Origin: Woeseiaceae bacterium
GTDB lineage: Bacteria; Pseudomonadota; Gammaproteobacteria; Steroidobacterales; Woeseiaceae
Length of the DNA: 64,000 nt
Reading direction: 5' to 3'
Assembly (NCBI GenBank): GCA_028289545.1
Contig: JANQPG010000013.1
Location: 1-64,000 of the forward strand
Shown in pieces: positions 43,212-52,488 of the stretch. Each line of letters begins with the position of its first letter. Positions within the stretch are counted from its first letter, which is position 1. The translations under genes and the position numbers were made by a program. The notes below the pieces were generated by a model. That model was not told where the DNA came from and searched no databases. It worked only from the letters and a program-made list of their open reading frames with translations.

Positions 43212-45224
43212 ATGACTCAGTATCGGGTTTCGGCCGACATTGGCGGCACGTTTACCGACATCGTTATCGAGCCTTCGGACGGGCCGGTGTTTGTCGGCAA
43301 GGTGCCGACGACGCCGGACAACCCGGCCGTGGGCGTCGTCAACGGTATTCGTGAGCTGGTACCCAACCTCGAGGACATCAGCTTTTTTGTTCACGGGACG
43401 ACCGTAGGTCTCAATGCCTTTCTCGAGCGGCGTGGCGAACGTGTCTTGCTGATCACAACTGCCGGGCTTGGCGATGCCTACACGATTGCCCGCGGCAACC
43501 GCCATACGCTCTACGAACTGCGCTATCAGAAGCCGGAGCAACTCGTGCCGCGGCGCGACGTCCACGAGGTGCGTGGGCGGCTCGCTTGGGACGGCAGCGA
43601 AATCGAGCCGCTCAACGCCGCGGACTTTCAGCCGATTGTCGACAAAGTGAAGGCTGAAGGTATCAACGCCGTTGCCGTTTGCTTTGTTCATGCCTACGCG
43701 CACCCTCAGCATGAGCTTGCAGCGCGCGAGATCCTTGCCGCGGCGTTGCCGGGGGTATCCATTTCGTTGTCTCACGAGATTGCTCGGGAATGGCGCGAGT
43801 ATGAGCGCGCCTCGTCGGCCGTCATGAACGCCTACGTTGCCCCGGTCGTGGAGCGTTATCTGAAGAGCCTGCGCGGTGAGCTGCATGACCTCGGCATGCA
43901 GGCCACGGTGCACATCATGCAGTCGAACGGCGGCGTGTCGACGGCTGAGACCGCGCAGAAGCACCCGGTGTTTACACTGCTGTCCGGCCCCGTCGGCGGC
44001 ACGATTGCGGGCACGGCTCTGGCCGCGAGCGGCGGACGCAAGAATCTTCTGTGCGTCGACATGGGCGGCACATCGTTCGATCTGAGCCTGGTCATGGACG
44101 GTCACGCAAACGCCACGCTCGAGACCGAACTCGAAGGGCTGCCGCTGCTCATGTCGATCATCGATATCGAGACGATTGGCACCGGCGGCGGCTCGATTGC
44201 CTGGATGGAGAACGGCGCAATGCGGGTAGGGCCGCACAGTGCCGGCTCTATCCCGGGTCCGGCGTGTTACGGGCGCGGCGGCACCCAGCCAACTGTAACG
44301 GACGCGAACCTGTTTCTCGGCCGGCTCGGCGAAAAGTCGCTACTGGGCGGCGACATGTCGCTCGACAAACAGGCGGCAACCACGGCCATCGAGTCGCTCG
44401 CTCCCGAGGCGGGTCTGGACTCCACGGCGTTTGCCGAAGGCGTGTTGTCGATATCGAACGCCGCAATGGCGGACGCCATGCGGACCATTACGATCAGCCA
44501 AGGTGTCGATCCGCGGGAGTTTGCGCTGGTTGCGTTCGGCGGTGCCGGACCGATGGCGGCGGCTTTTCTCGCCGAAGAGCTCGACATTCGCGAAGTGGTC
44601 GTGCCGCGGTTTCCCGGCACCTTCTCGGCGTGGGGAATGCTGCAAACCGATCTCAGGCACGATTTCACGCAAAGCTTCTTTCGCGCGGCAGCGACTGTCG
44701 TCGGGGCCGATCTCGATGCCGTGTTCGAGGAGCTCGAGGCAAACGGCCGCGAAGCGATTCTCAGCGAGGGTGTTGCGGAAGCCGACATATCGTTTCAGCG
44801 CTCGGCCGACATGCGCTATCTCGGTCAGGAGTATTCGATCAACGTGCTGTTGGACAGCAACGATACCGAGGCCATCGGCAAGGCGTTCCACGCGGCGCAC
44901 GAGCGACGCTACGGACATTCGAGCCCGGGTGCCCCCGTCGAGTTCGTGAATCTCCGGGTCGCCGCGTTTGGCGCATTGAAGAAATACGGCAACGAAGATC
45001 CGGGGGCGAGTGGAGACGCGGCGATGCTGGGCGAGCGGCAGGTGGTTTTCGCGGGGAAAACGCTGACGACACCCATCGTTGCGCGCGACAGCCTGTCCAC
45101 GGACTACAAGGGTGCGGGTCCTCTTGTCATTGAGGAGCAGAGTGCAACCACCGTTGTGCCGCCGGGGTGGCACGTGACGATCGATAAGCTCGGCAGCATT
45201 GTGCTGACACGGGAGGAGGGCTGA
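43212..45224 (+). CDS. hyuA: hydantoinase/oxoprolinase subunit A
   Basis: 670 aa. N-terminus SADIGGTFTDIVIE is the ATP-binding signature of HyuA/5-oxoprolinase. LCVDMGGTSFDLSL and GTGGGSIAWMENG are the second phosphate-binding and the glycine-rich motif. Together with subunit B it hydrolyses a cyclic amide or carboxylates a ketone using ATP in the cytoplasm. The last base of its TGA is the first base of the subunit B start, so the two are coupled. The true substrate cannot be read from sequence. Confidence 0.93.
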   Translation: MTQYRVSADIGGTFTDIVIEPSDGPVFVGKVPTTPDNPAVGVVNGIRELVPNLEDISFFVHGTTVGLNAFLERRGERVLLITTAGLGDAYTIARGNRHTLYELRYQKPEQLVPRRDVHEVRGRLAWDGSEIEPLNAADFQPIVDKVKAEGINAVAVCFVHAYAHPQHELAAREILAAALPGVSISLSHEIAREWREYERASSAVMNAYVAPVVERYLKSLRGELHDLGMQATVHIMQSNGGVSTAETAQKHPVFTLLSGPVGGTIAGTALAASGGRKNLLCVDMGGTSFDLSLVMDGHANATLETELEGLPLLMSIIDIETIGTGGGSIAWMENGAMRVGPHSAGSIPGPACYGRGGTQPTVTDANLFLGRLGEKSLLGGDMSLDKQAATTAIESLAPEAGLDSTAFAEGVLSISNAAMADAMRTITISQGVDPREFALVAFGGAGPMAAAFLAEELDIREVVVPRFPGTFSAWGMLQTDLRHDFTQSFFRAAATVVGADLDAVFEELEANGREAILSEGVAEADISFQRSADMRYLGQEYSINVLLDSNDTEAIGKAFHAAHERRYGHSSPGAPVEFVNLRVAAFGALKKYGNEDPGASGDAAMLGERQVVFAGKTLTTPIVARDSLSTDYKGAGPLVIEEQSATTVVPPGWHVTIDKLGSIVLTREEG

Positions 45225-46945
45225 TGGCCAACGTCGACCCGGTAACGACCGAGATCATTCGCAACGCCTTTGTCTCGATTGCGAAAGATATGAATGCAAC
45301 GCTGATTCGCAGCGCATTTACGCCCGTGATCTACGAGGGCAAGGATTGCTCGGTGGCGCTGATCGATCCGGAAGGAGAAGTGCTTGGACAGTCACTGGGT
45401 CTGCCGCTGTTCCTCGGCAATCTCGAGATTTGCGTAAAGCTGATTGCCGAGCAGCACGGATGGGACTACTTCAAGGAAGGCGACGTCTTCTACATGAACG
45501 ACTCCTACATGACCGGCACGCATCTCAACGATTCGACGATCATCATGCCCATTTTCTGGGGTGGCGAGCGCGTAGGTTTTGCGGCGTCGCGCGCGCATTG
45601 GCTGGACGTCGGCGCGAAGGATCCGGGGACCCCTGTCGATTCTCATGAGATTTACCAGGAAGGGATGCGCTGGGGGCCGACCCGCCTGTACGACGGCGGT
45701 GAGCCGCGCGAAGACGTGATCGATCTCCTGCGTCGGAACAGCCGTTTCGGCGATGCCACCGTTGGCGACATGAACGCGCAGGTTGCGGCGGGCCGTACCG
45801 GCGAGAAGCGCATGCAGGCGCTGTTCGATCGCTTCGGCGCTGACACGATCTGGTCCGCGCGCGACGAGATCTTCCGGCAAACGGAGGCGCGCGAGCGCGA
45901 GGCCGTGAGCGCCTTGCCGGACGGCGTGTACACGGCCGAAGGGTTTCTGGATAACGACGGTCTCGGCAGCGATCCCCTGCCGGTCAAACTGGCGTTGACC
46001 GTTACGGGTGACGCCATGTCAGTCGATCTCGACGGGTCCGCTTCGCAGGCGAAAGGGCCGGTCAACTGCGGTATAACACAAACTATTGCAGCCGCCCGCG
46101 TCGCGTACAAGCTCCTGATCTGCTCGGACGTATCGCCGAACGGCGGTTCGTTTCGGCCGCTCGAGGTGCTGGCGCCCGAAGGGACAATCTTTTCGGCACA
46201 GGAGCCGGCGGCTTGCGGCTGGTATTTCTCATCGCTCGGTCTGCTGATCGATCTTGTCATCAAGGCACTGGCACCGATCATGCCCGACAAAGCGGCGGGT
46301 GCGCACTACGGCGACTCGATGGTCATTACCGTCGCCGGCGCCGACCCGCGGAACGACGATCAGTTCTACCTGATGATCGAGCCTACTACAGGAGGCTGGG
46401 GTGCCTCGCGTGGCAGGGACGGGCAGAGTTCGCTGATTAACAACGTCAACGGCAGCTTCAAGGATATCCCTGTCGAAATCTTCGAGTCCAAGTACCCGCT
46501 CAGGCTGACGCGTTACGGCATCCTGCCCGATTCAGGCGGGGCGGGAGAATGGCGAGGCGGCAACGGAACCTATCGGGAATACCTGGTTGAGGCGGACTCC
46601 GATCTGTTCCTGTGGTTCGAGCGTTCGGTCACTACGGGGTGGGGACTGTTCGACGGTGGCGCAGGCAGCAAGCCTGTGGTGGTCGTCGAGCGGCCGGACG
46701 AAGAAGAAGTGCTCGAGTTGCTCAAGGTGAACGGCGTCAAGGTGCCGAAAGGCACGGTCATACGCTCGCATACCGGAGGAGGCGGCGGCTACGGCAAGGC
46801 CCGGGAACGCGATCCGGCCGCCGTACGGGAAGACCTCATCGACGGCTATGTTACGCGCGAGTCGGCGCGCGACGTCTACGGCGTCGAGTTTGATGCCGAG
46901 ATGAACGTCGACACCGAAGCGACCGCCAGGTTGCGCTCGGGTTGA
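45224..46945 (+). CDS. hyuB: hydantoinase/oxoprolinase subunit B
   Basis: 573 aa, a full HyuB. DPVTTEIIRNAFVSIAKDMNATLIRSAFTP at the start, FLGNLEICVKLI, DVFYMNDSYMTGTHLND and RYGILPDSGGAGEWRGGNG are family-typical. It forms a heterocomplex with subunit A for ATP-dependent hydrolysis or carboxylation. It overlaps hyuA by one base and is followed after 43 bp by the EthD-like gene. Confidence 0.93.
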   Translation: MANVDPVTTEIIRNAFVSIAKDMNATLIRSAFTPVIYEGKDCSVALIDPEGEVLGQSLGLPLFLGNLEICVKLIAEQHGWDYFKEGDVFYMNDSYMTGTHLNDSTIIMPIFWGGERVGFAASRAHWLDVGAKDPGTPVDSHEIYQEGMRWGPTRLYDGGEPREDVIDLLRRNSRFGDATVGDMNAQVAAGRTGEKRMQALFDRFGADTIWSARDEIFRQTEAREREAVSALPDGVYTAEGFLDNDGLGSDPLPVKLALTVTGDAMSVDLDGSASQAKGPVNCGITQTIAAARVAYKLLICSDVSPNGGSFRPLEVLAPEGTIFSAQEPAACGWYFSSLGLLIDLVIKALAPIMPDKAAGAHYGDSMVITVAGADPRNDDQFYLMIEPTTGGWGASRGRDGQSSLINNVNGSFKDIPVEIFESKYPLRLTRYGILPDSGGAGEWRGGNGTYREYLVEADSDLFLWFERSVTTGWGLFDGGAGSKPVVVVERPDEEEVLELLKVNGVKVPKGTVIRSHTGGGGGYGKARERDPAAVREDLIDGYVTRESARDVYGVEFDAEMNVDTEATARLRSG

Positions 46946-46988
46946 CGAGTGGGCCCGGTGAGGGAGAGGGCGAGGCGGGTTCCGGCCG

Positions 46989-47312
46989 ATGATTAGGCTG
47001 ACGGTCATGTACAACCTGCCTGAGGGCACGGACGAGGACGATTTCCTCAACTGGCGCCTGACCGATCATCAGGAGAACAACGAAGCCATGCCCGGCGTCG
47101 TGCGCACCGGTTTCGCGCGCATCATCGACCGCTGGCCGGATGGGGCTATGCCCGACTACCGCTTCCAGACGATTGTCGAATGGCCCGATCGCGCCAGCTT
47201 CGAGGCGGGTTTCCACGACGACGCGGTGCAGGCGAAGCTCGAGAAGGATCTCGAGCGTCTGGGAGAGTACTCTTTTGTCGTCAGCGAAGTCCTGATCGAC
47301 TCGGGTGCGTAG
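46989..47312 (+). CDS. EthD-like dimeric alpha-beta barrel protein
   Basis: 107 aa. MIRLTVMYNLPEGTDEDDFLNWRLTDHQENNEAMPGVVRTGF is the start of EthD-type ferredoxin-like proteins, with His28 in the loop typical of this fold. Members assist degradation of ethers, steroids or aromatics, often as small isomerase- or decarboxylase-like subunits. It is last in the tight receptor-hydantoinase gene string. Confidence 0.85.
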   Translation: MIRLTVMYNLPEGTDEDDFLNWRLTDHQENNEAMPGVVRTGFARIIDRWPDGAMPDYRFQTIVEWPDRASFEAGFHDDAVQAKLEKDLERLGEYSFVVSEVLIDSGA

Positions 47313-47436
47313 CTCGGGCACTGGCGTCTAGCGCGCTTTTGCCCCTGTAAGTACTATCCGATGGCCCGAGCGGCTGCGTGCTCGGATACCATTCAGCCTG
47401 CAGTTTCGTTTTTACGAACGGTCGAGCTGAAACTCC

Positions 47437-48666
47437 ATGGACAGCGACATACTGGTTGTTGGCGCGGGCCCGGCGGGCCTCGGTTTTGCGCACTCGATGT
47501 CAGGGTCGGGCCTCAGAATTACCTTGCTCGAACGCCAGAGCCGCAACGCGCTTCAGCATCCCAAGTTTGACGGCCGCGATATTGCCCTGACGCATCGTTC
47601 GATCCGGATCCTCGAAGGTTTCGGCATCTGGGAGCGAATGGCCGCTGACGAGAAACATCCCGTGCTTGCGGCGAAAGTCCTGAACGGCGATTCCTCCTAC
47701 AGCCTCGACATCGGAGCGGATGCAGTCGGGCTCGACGCAATGAATCCGGGCGCGCTGGGCTATCTCGTTTCGAATCATGTCATTCGGCGCCGCTTGTTCC
47801 AGGGCCTGGGCGACCTACCGGAGGTCGAGTTGGTCACGGATTCGACGGTGACCGGTGTTGCACAGACGGCGGAATCGATCGGCGTCGAACTGGCCGGCGG
47901 CGGCGCACGGACGGCGAGGCTGCTGATTGCGGCCGACAGCCGTTTCTCCGATACCCGACGGATGCTTGGCATTGCCGCGGACATGCACGACTTCGGCCGA
48001 GTGTGCATTGTCTGTCGCATGGATCACGAAAAGCCGCACGACGGTACGGCATACGAGTGTTTTCACTACGGTCGAACGCTCGCCGTGTTGCCGCTGAGCT
48101 CGCACGAGTCGTCCATAGTCGTCACCGCTTCATCCAGCGATCGTGACCGGCTCATGGGGATGAGTGACAAGCAGTTCTCGTCCGACGTGGAAGGTCGCTT
48201 CGGTAGCCGCTACGGGCGTATGCGGCTGACGACGGAGCGTTTTGCCTATCCGCTCGTCGGCGTACACGCAAAGCGATTCTGTGCGGCGCGTTGCGCACTG
48301 GTTGGCGACTCCGCGGTCGGAATGCATCCAGTCACTGCTCACGGCTATAACCTGGGTTTGTCAGGAGCGGACATTCTTGCAGAGGAAATCCGCAAGGCGC
48401 TTGGACGTCGCGAAGATATCGGCCGCTTCGACGTGCTGAGACGCTATGAGCAAAAGCATGTTCGCAATACCCGGCCGATGTATCACGGGACCAACGGACT
48501 CGTGAAATTCTTCACCGACGATCGGCCGCCGGCGAGGCTGGCCCGGCGCATGGTATTGCGAATTGCCAATAACGTACCGCCGGTCAAGCGGATCATACGG
48601 AACAAGCTTACCGAGATCGGTAACCGCAACGACGTCCTGCCGTTGCCGTTTCGCTCGAGTCGATAG
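47437..48666 (+). CDS. ubiM: FAD-dependent ubiquinone hydroxylase, UbiM-type
   Basis: 409 aa. N-terminal dinucleotide site DILVVGAGPAGLGFAHSMS. The middle and C-terminal parts match UbiM-type flavin hydroxylases: RMLGIAADMHDF, AYECFHYGRTLAVLPL, the FAD motif ALVGDSAVGMHPVTAHGYNLGL, and FFTDDRPPARLARRMVLR near the end. UbiM hydroxylates the ubiquinone ring at more than one position. It may be a housekeeping gene rather than part of the catabolic cluster, since 124 bp separate it from the EthD gene. Confidence 0.85.
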   Translation: MDSDILVVGAGPAGLGFAHSMSGSGLRITLLERQSRNALQHPKFDGRDIALTHRSIRILEGFGIWERMAADEKHPVLAAKVLNGDSSYSLDIGADAVGLDAMNPGALGYLVSNHVIRRRLFQGLGDLPEVELVTDSTVTGVAQTAESIGVELAGGGARTARLLIAADSRFSDTRRMLGIAADMHDFGRVCIVCRMDHEKPHDGTAYECFHYGRTLAVLPLSSHESSIVVTASSSDRDRLMGMSDKQFSSDVEGRFGSRYGRMRLTTERFAYPLVGVHAKRFCAARCALVGDSAVGMHPVTAHGYNLGLSGADILAEEIRKALGRREDIGRFDVLRRYEQKHVRNTRPMYHGTNGLVKFFTDDRPPARLARRMVLRIANNVPPVKRIIRNKLTEIGNRNDVLPLPFRSSR

Positions 48667-48705
48667 CGAGCGGCATCCTCGGCTCGAGCGACAGAGCGTG
48701 CTCGG

Positions 48706-49170
48706 TCAGCTGAAATTTTCCCAACGGCGTTCGAGTTCGCCCTGCGACACGTCCTCCACGCGGGTGGCGACGATCCAGACGTGCCCGAACGGGTCTTCGA
48801 AACGGCCCGTGCGGTCGCCGTAAAACTGTTCCGACACCGGGATCAACAGCTTCGCGCCGGCGTCTACGGCTGCTTTGACGACAGCATCCGTATCCTCGAC
48901 GTACACGTGCAGATGGCACGGCGAGCCACCCAGGCTTTGCGGGCTCTGACTACCGTAGCGCTCAACCTCGTCGGCAAGCATTAAACGGCAGCCGCCCAGG
49001 TCCATTTCCGCGTGAACCACCTGGCCGTCCTTGTCGGCGAGAGACATCAGCGGTTCTGCCGAGAACACTTGCCGGTAAAACTCCAAAGCCCGGTCGACGC
49101 CGCGCACGACAAGTTTGGGGCTCAAAGCAGGATGATCCGGTAACGGGGGCACTTTTCTGGAATCAGTCAT
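48706..49170 (-). CDS. VOC (glyoxalase-like) family protein
   Basis: 154 aa. One VOC module pair: LSPKLVVRGVDRALEFYRQVFSAEPLMSL at the start, CRLMLADE, and HVYVEDTDAVVKAAVDAGAKLLIPV with DRTGRFEDPFGHVWIVAT in the second half, the PhnB/YraH-like layout. It may bind a metal and a small ligand. It is the first of two small ligand-binding genes on the minus strand next to UbiM. Confidence 0.9.
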   Translation of the reverse strand: MTDSRKVPPLPDHPALSPKLVVRGVDRALEFYRQVFSAEPLMSLADKDGQVVHAEMDLGGCRLMLADEVERYGSQSPQSLGGSPCHLHVYVEDTDAVVKAAVDAGAKLLIPVSEQFYGDRTGRFEDPFGHVWIVATRVEDVSQGELERRWENFS

Positions 49171-49197
49171 ACTCGAATATTAGCGTGATCTGGCGGT

Positions 49198-49656
49198 TCA
49201 CGGTTTGGGTAAATCGGAAGCCGCCGTCCCGCCGGCCGCCAGTCGCTCGCAGAACGCCTTGAGACCGCCGTTCTCCGCCTCGATCGACCTCTGCAGCGCC
49301 GGTCGAAGCAGGGGCCAAAGCATTAACGCGAGAAAGCCCGGGACCTCGACCTCCAGGCGACTCCGTGCACTGGCGCCCGTGTGTTCGATGGCATGGCTTG
49401 CGACCATTGGCACACCTCGGATACGGCTGTCCCAGGCAAAATGTCGCTTTGCCTCGAGCGCCGTTACGGTCCAGACAGTATCCGGTAGTCCGTTTTGCTT
49501 GATCAGGGCTCGCGACCCGATTTCCAGAGGTCCTGAATCCTGCCGAGCGACTTCGCTCACGTTGGGATTCCACTCGGGCCAGCGCTCCAGCGCCGTTGTC
49601 GCCGACCAGACGATATCGGGCGAAGCGTGGATCGTTACGCTGTGTGTGACTTTCAT
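49198..49656 (-). CDS. SRPBCC / polyketide-cyclase-like protein
   Basis: 152 aa. THSVTIHASPDIVWSATTALERWPEWNP is the typical entry of the SRPBCC fold, with GSRALIKQNGLPDTVWTVTALEAKRHFAWDSRI as the middle strands and a C-terminal helix (FLALMLWPLLRPALQRSIEAENGGLKAF). It binds a lipophilic small molecule; the ligand is unknown. It follows the HExxH-type protein gene by 22 bp in the direction of transcription. Confidence 0.88.
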   Translation of the reverse strand: MKVTHSVTIHASPDIVWSATTALERWPEWNPNVSEVARQDSGPLEIGSRALIKQNGLPDTVWTVTALEAKRHFAWDSRIRGVPMVASHAIEHTGASARSRLEVEVPGFLALMLWPLLRPALQRSIEAENGGLKAFCERLAAGGTAASDLPKP

Positions 49657-49678
49657 GTTCGTGAACTCGGGTCAGCTT

Positions 49679-50140
49679 CTACGCAACATCCAGCTCGTGC
49701 CGCCGGGCGTCGATCTCGAGCGGCGCATCGTGGTAGCCGACCGTTGCTATCTGGTGCAGGTAGACTGGCAGAAACGCCTCGATCGAGCCGGCAGCCTCAT
49801 ACTGATGCACGTGACGGCACTCGTGTGAGATGAGCCGGTTGCTGATATACCCCTCGCGCACATAAACGCCGTATCCGAGCGTTACGCCGATCATTTGCGG
49901 TCCCAGCAGGCCCGTTTCTACGGCGACGCTTTGCAGTTCCGGGTCGTCAGGCAGGGGCAGGGCCTGTACAGCACTCACACGGATCTTTTCGGGGTACGAA
50001 ACACCAACGGCCCGGGCCAGCCGCAATCCCCTCTCGTCCAACGGCGAGCCGGTTTCGAGGATCAGGCGCGACTGTGCACTGACCCAGGCTATTGCTTTTG
50101 GCAGCAACGATGGGAGCCGCAATTCGAGATCCGTTGGCAC
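49679..50140 (-). CDS. small protein with HExxH metalloprotease motif
   Basis: 153 aa, no signal peptide. NRLISHECRHVHQYEAAGS contains an H-E-x-x-H zinc motif (HECRH), and GYHDAPLEIDARRHE supplies a downstream Glu in the order used by gluzincin-like proteases. Such short cytoplasmic HExxH proteins are annotated as putative peptidases of unknown substrate. It lies 14 bp after the sodium symporter gene, so the two are likely co-transcribed. Confidence 0.75.
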   Translation of the reverse strand: MPTDLELRLPSLLPKAIAWVSAQSRLILETGSPLDERGLRLARAVGVSYPEKIRVSAVQALPLPDDPELQSVAVETGLLGPQMIGVTLGYGVYVREGYISNRLISHECRHVHQYEAAGSIEAFLPVYLHQIATVGYHDAPLEIDARRHELDVA

Positions 50141-50154
50141 GTTATGCAGCTACT

Positions 50155-51657
50155 CTAAGCCGCCGGCTTCTCGTCAATGAAGTCTTCCCAGTCCTCTTTA
50201 GCCGGCTTGGGCGTCACGAGGCTCACAATCACGAGCGTGGATACCGACACGATAACGGCGGGGATTGCAATGTAGTCCGTGTTCATCGGGAACGTGAAGC
50301 CCAGGAATTGACCGCTGCCGTCCCGGTAGATCGAATTGAGCACTGTAATCGTAATGACGGTCAGCATGCCGGATGCGATCGAGAGCACGCCTGCGATTCT
50401 CGTGACTCGCTTCCAGAAGAACGCAGCGAGTAGCGCCGGGGCCAGCGAGGCGCCGATCATCGTGTAGGAGACGAACGCCATTTCGAGAATGGTCTCGAAC
50501 TGGCTCATCATCAGATAGGCAAGTATGCCAATGCCGACGATGCAGCCACGCTGTAGCCAGACGACCTGGGTCGGGGTTGCGTTCTTGTAGAAAAACGCCT
50601 GGAAGATGTCGCGCGTGACGTTCGTCGAGGTCACCATGAGGAACGTGTTGCCCGTCGAGATGATGATGGCCGCGCCGGCGGCCAGCAGCAGCGAGCCGAT
50701 AATGACGGGCAGTTGCTCAAAGCCGATGCGCAGGATGATCTCTTCGGCCATGGCGCGATTGACGCTGCCGTCGGCAAGGAAGAAGCGTGGGTCGTCGGCG
50801 TAGATCGCGAAGCCGACGAGCGCAATGAACATCATGAGCGTTTCGATGATCACAATGCCGATGAACATGCCCATGACGGCACGCCTTGCGTTGCGCGCGC
50901 TGTCCGCTGACGAGAACTTCTGGTACATGCTCGATTCGCTCATTAGCAGCAGGAAGGTCGGTAGCGCAATGCCGATGACCCAGACGAAGTCGTGCCCGGC
51001 CATGATCGACAGGTGCGTAGGTTCGGTTTGCCGGATCGTCGAAATGACGGCGTCAACGCCGCCGTGGCCCATGATCGCGAACGGCAGCGTGGCCGCCATG
51101 GCTAGCAGCATGATGCTGCCGTTGAAAATGTCGATAGAGACGATCGACACCATTCCCGCCAGTACGGTGAAACCCACGATCAGGAGCGCGGCGATCAGCA
51201 TACCGGTTTCAGGAGTGATCGCGCCCTCCGAGAGCAGCGAGATAAAACGGCCGCCGCCTTTGAACTGATAGCCGGCGATAACCATATAGGCAATGATGAT
51301 CGTAATCGTGCCGAGTACTTTCGCAAGCTGGCTGTAGCGCTTTTCGAGCAGGTCAGTCAGCGTGTACTGAGCGATGCGCCGGACGCGCGCGGCAATCAGG
51401 TAAACGATAATGATGCCGAGCCAGGCGCCGGCCGAGAACCAGAGCTCGGAGATGCCGACACGAAACGTCAGGCCCGCAGTGCCGAACAGGCTGCCGGAGC
51501 CAATCCAGGTGCACACCAACGTTGCGACCAGCATGTACACGGGCACACCGCGGCCCGCTACCATGAAGTCTTCGTCGGATTTGATCGTACGGCTCTTGTA
51601 AACGCTGATGCTGAGCAGCAAGAGGACGTAGACGGTAACGACTGCAATGTAGATCAT
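50155..51657 (-). CDS. sodium:solute symporter (SSS family)
   Basis: 500 aa, about 13 helices. AGRGVPVYMLVATLVCTWIGSGSLFGTAGL contains the family's Na+-site region in helices 1-2, and AGAAIIISTGNTFLMVTSTNVTRDIF is the later signature. It moves a small organic solute with Na+ and has no DUF3311 partner, unlike the symporter at 13 kb. It leads a minus-strand string with the HExxH, SRPBCC and VOC genes. Confidence 0.92.
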   Translation of the reverse strand: MIYIAVVTVYVLLLLSISVYKSRTIKSDEDFMVAGRGVPVYMLVATLVCTWIGSGSLFGTAGLTFRVGISELWFSAGAWLGIIIVYLIAARVRRIAQYTLTDLLEKRYSQLAKVLGTITIIIAYMVIAGYQFKGGGRFISLLSEGAITPETGMLIAALLIVGFTVLAGMVSIVSIDIFNGSIMLLAMAATLPFAIMGHGGVDAVISTIRQTEPTHLSIMAGHDFVWVIGIALPTFLLLMSESSMYQKFSSADSARNARRAVMGMFIGIVIIETLMMFIALVGFAIYADDPRFFLADGSVNRAMAEEIILRIGFEQLPVIIGSLLLAAGAAIIISTGNTFLMVTSTNVTRDIFQAFFYKNATPTQVVWLQRGCIVGIGILAYLMMSQFETILEMAFVSYTMIGASLAPALLAAFFWKRVTRIAGVLSIASGMLTVITITVLNSIYRDGSGQFLGFTFPMNTDYIAIPAVIVSVSTLVIVSLVTPKPAKEDWEDFIDEKPAA

Positions 51658-51873
51658 CCGATGGCTCTCTTCGTTGTGTTGTTGGTGCCGATCCGGCGCC
51701 TAAGCTAGCACAAACGGGCCCGGTGCGGCGCTGTCGTTGCGATTCCGCGGCGGTGCAATCGCAACAATCCATGCACCGTTGGTGGAGGCCGGGTCTATCG
51801 TTTGGGAGCGCGGCCGCGTCGAGGCTCACGTCGCCGCGAATTCGCGTCCGCCGGATTGCCCGACGATGGGGGG

Positions 51874-52488
51874 CTAGTGGTACGGCTTGGCCTGTTTGTG
51901 TCGTTCGAGAGCGGCATTTTTCATTGCTTCGAGGTCGGCTTCGCCGAGCCAGCGGTAGCGGTGCCAGCTTTCGTCGCTGCCGATGGCCGGCAGGATATAG
52001 GCCCAGCCTGCGAACGAGTCCCTTCGTTTCACCACAAGGTGACCGTTCGCGAACAACAGCCCGACGACTTTCGACTGGAAGCCCGCGCCAGCGGGGCTCG
52101 ACATCCAGCCGCTCGTATCGAACAGCAGCCAGCCAGCCTTGCACAGTGATCTGTGCGCGCCGTTCGCGAGCGATCGCTCTGCGATGACTTCGCCGTGTCG
52201 TACAGCGGCGATTGTGAGCCCGCCTTGAGAGTCGGTGCTGAGCTGTATGAAGTCTGCGCGGCCATCGATACTGAGATGCTGACTCAAGCGGCTGTTGCCC
52301 GGAGCATCGGCGGGACGGTTTGCGTACAGGCCGTCCGCTACGTGGCAGTCCGTAGGCTGCTCGCCCGGCAGCGGCGCCCAGCCTTCTGGGTACGCTTCGG
52401 TGGAAACACACGCCGTCAGCGCCGGCGCAACAGCGCCAAGCAGTATCGCTATCGCTCCGGTTCGACGAGAAACACCGCGGAACGTCAT
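51874..52488 (-). CDS. lipoprotein of unknown function
   Basis: 204 aa with a signal peptide ending in a lipobox LTAC (Cys27). The mature part has two more Cys (TDCHVADG, SLCKAGWLLF) and Trp-rich segments (GWMSSPAG, WAYILPAIG, SWHRYRWLG). I do not recognise the family. It overlaps the end of the ankyrin gene by 4 bp and is translated after it, so the two are one operon. Confidence 0.72.
   Translation of the reverse strand: MTFRGVSRRTGAIAILLGAVAPALTACVSTEAYPEGWAPLPGEQPTDCHVADGLYANRPADAPGNSRLSQHLSIDGRADFIQLSTDSQGGLTIAAVRHGEVIAERSLANGAHRSLCKAGWLLFDTSGWMSSPAGAGFQSKVVGLLFANGHLVVKRRDSFAGWAYILPAIGSDESWHRYRWLGEADLEAMKNAALERHKQAKPYH

Noticed and set aside
43179..45173. Several 270-360 codon frames on both strands over hyuA.
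   Set aside because: They overlap the well-supported hyuA reading frame and show no recognisable motifs.
51353..52411. 352-codon minus-strand frame bridging the symporter start and the lipoprotein gene.
   Set aside because: Arg-rich, low-complexity translation out of frame with both supported genes.
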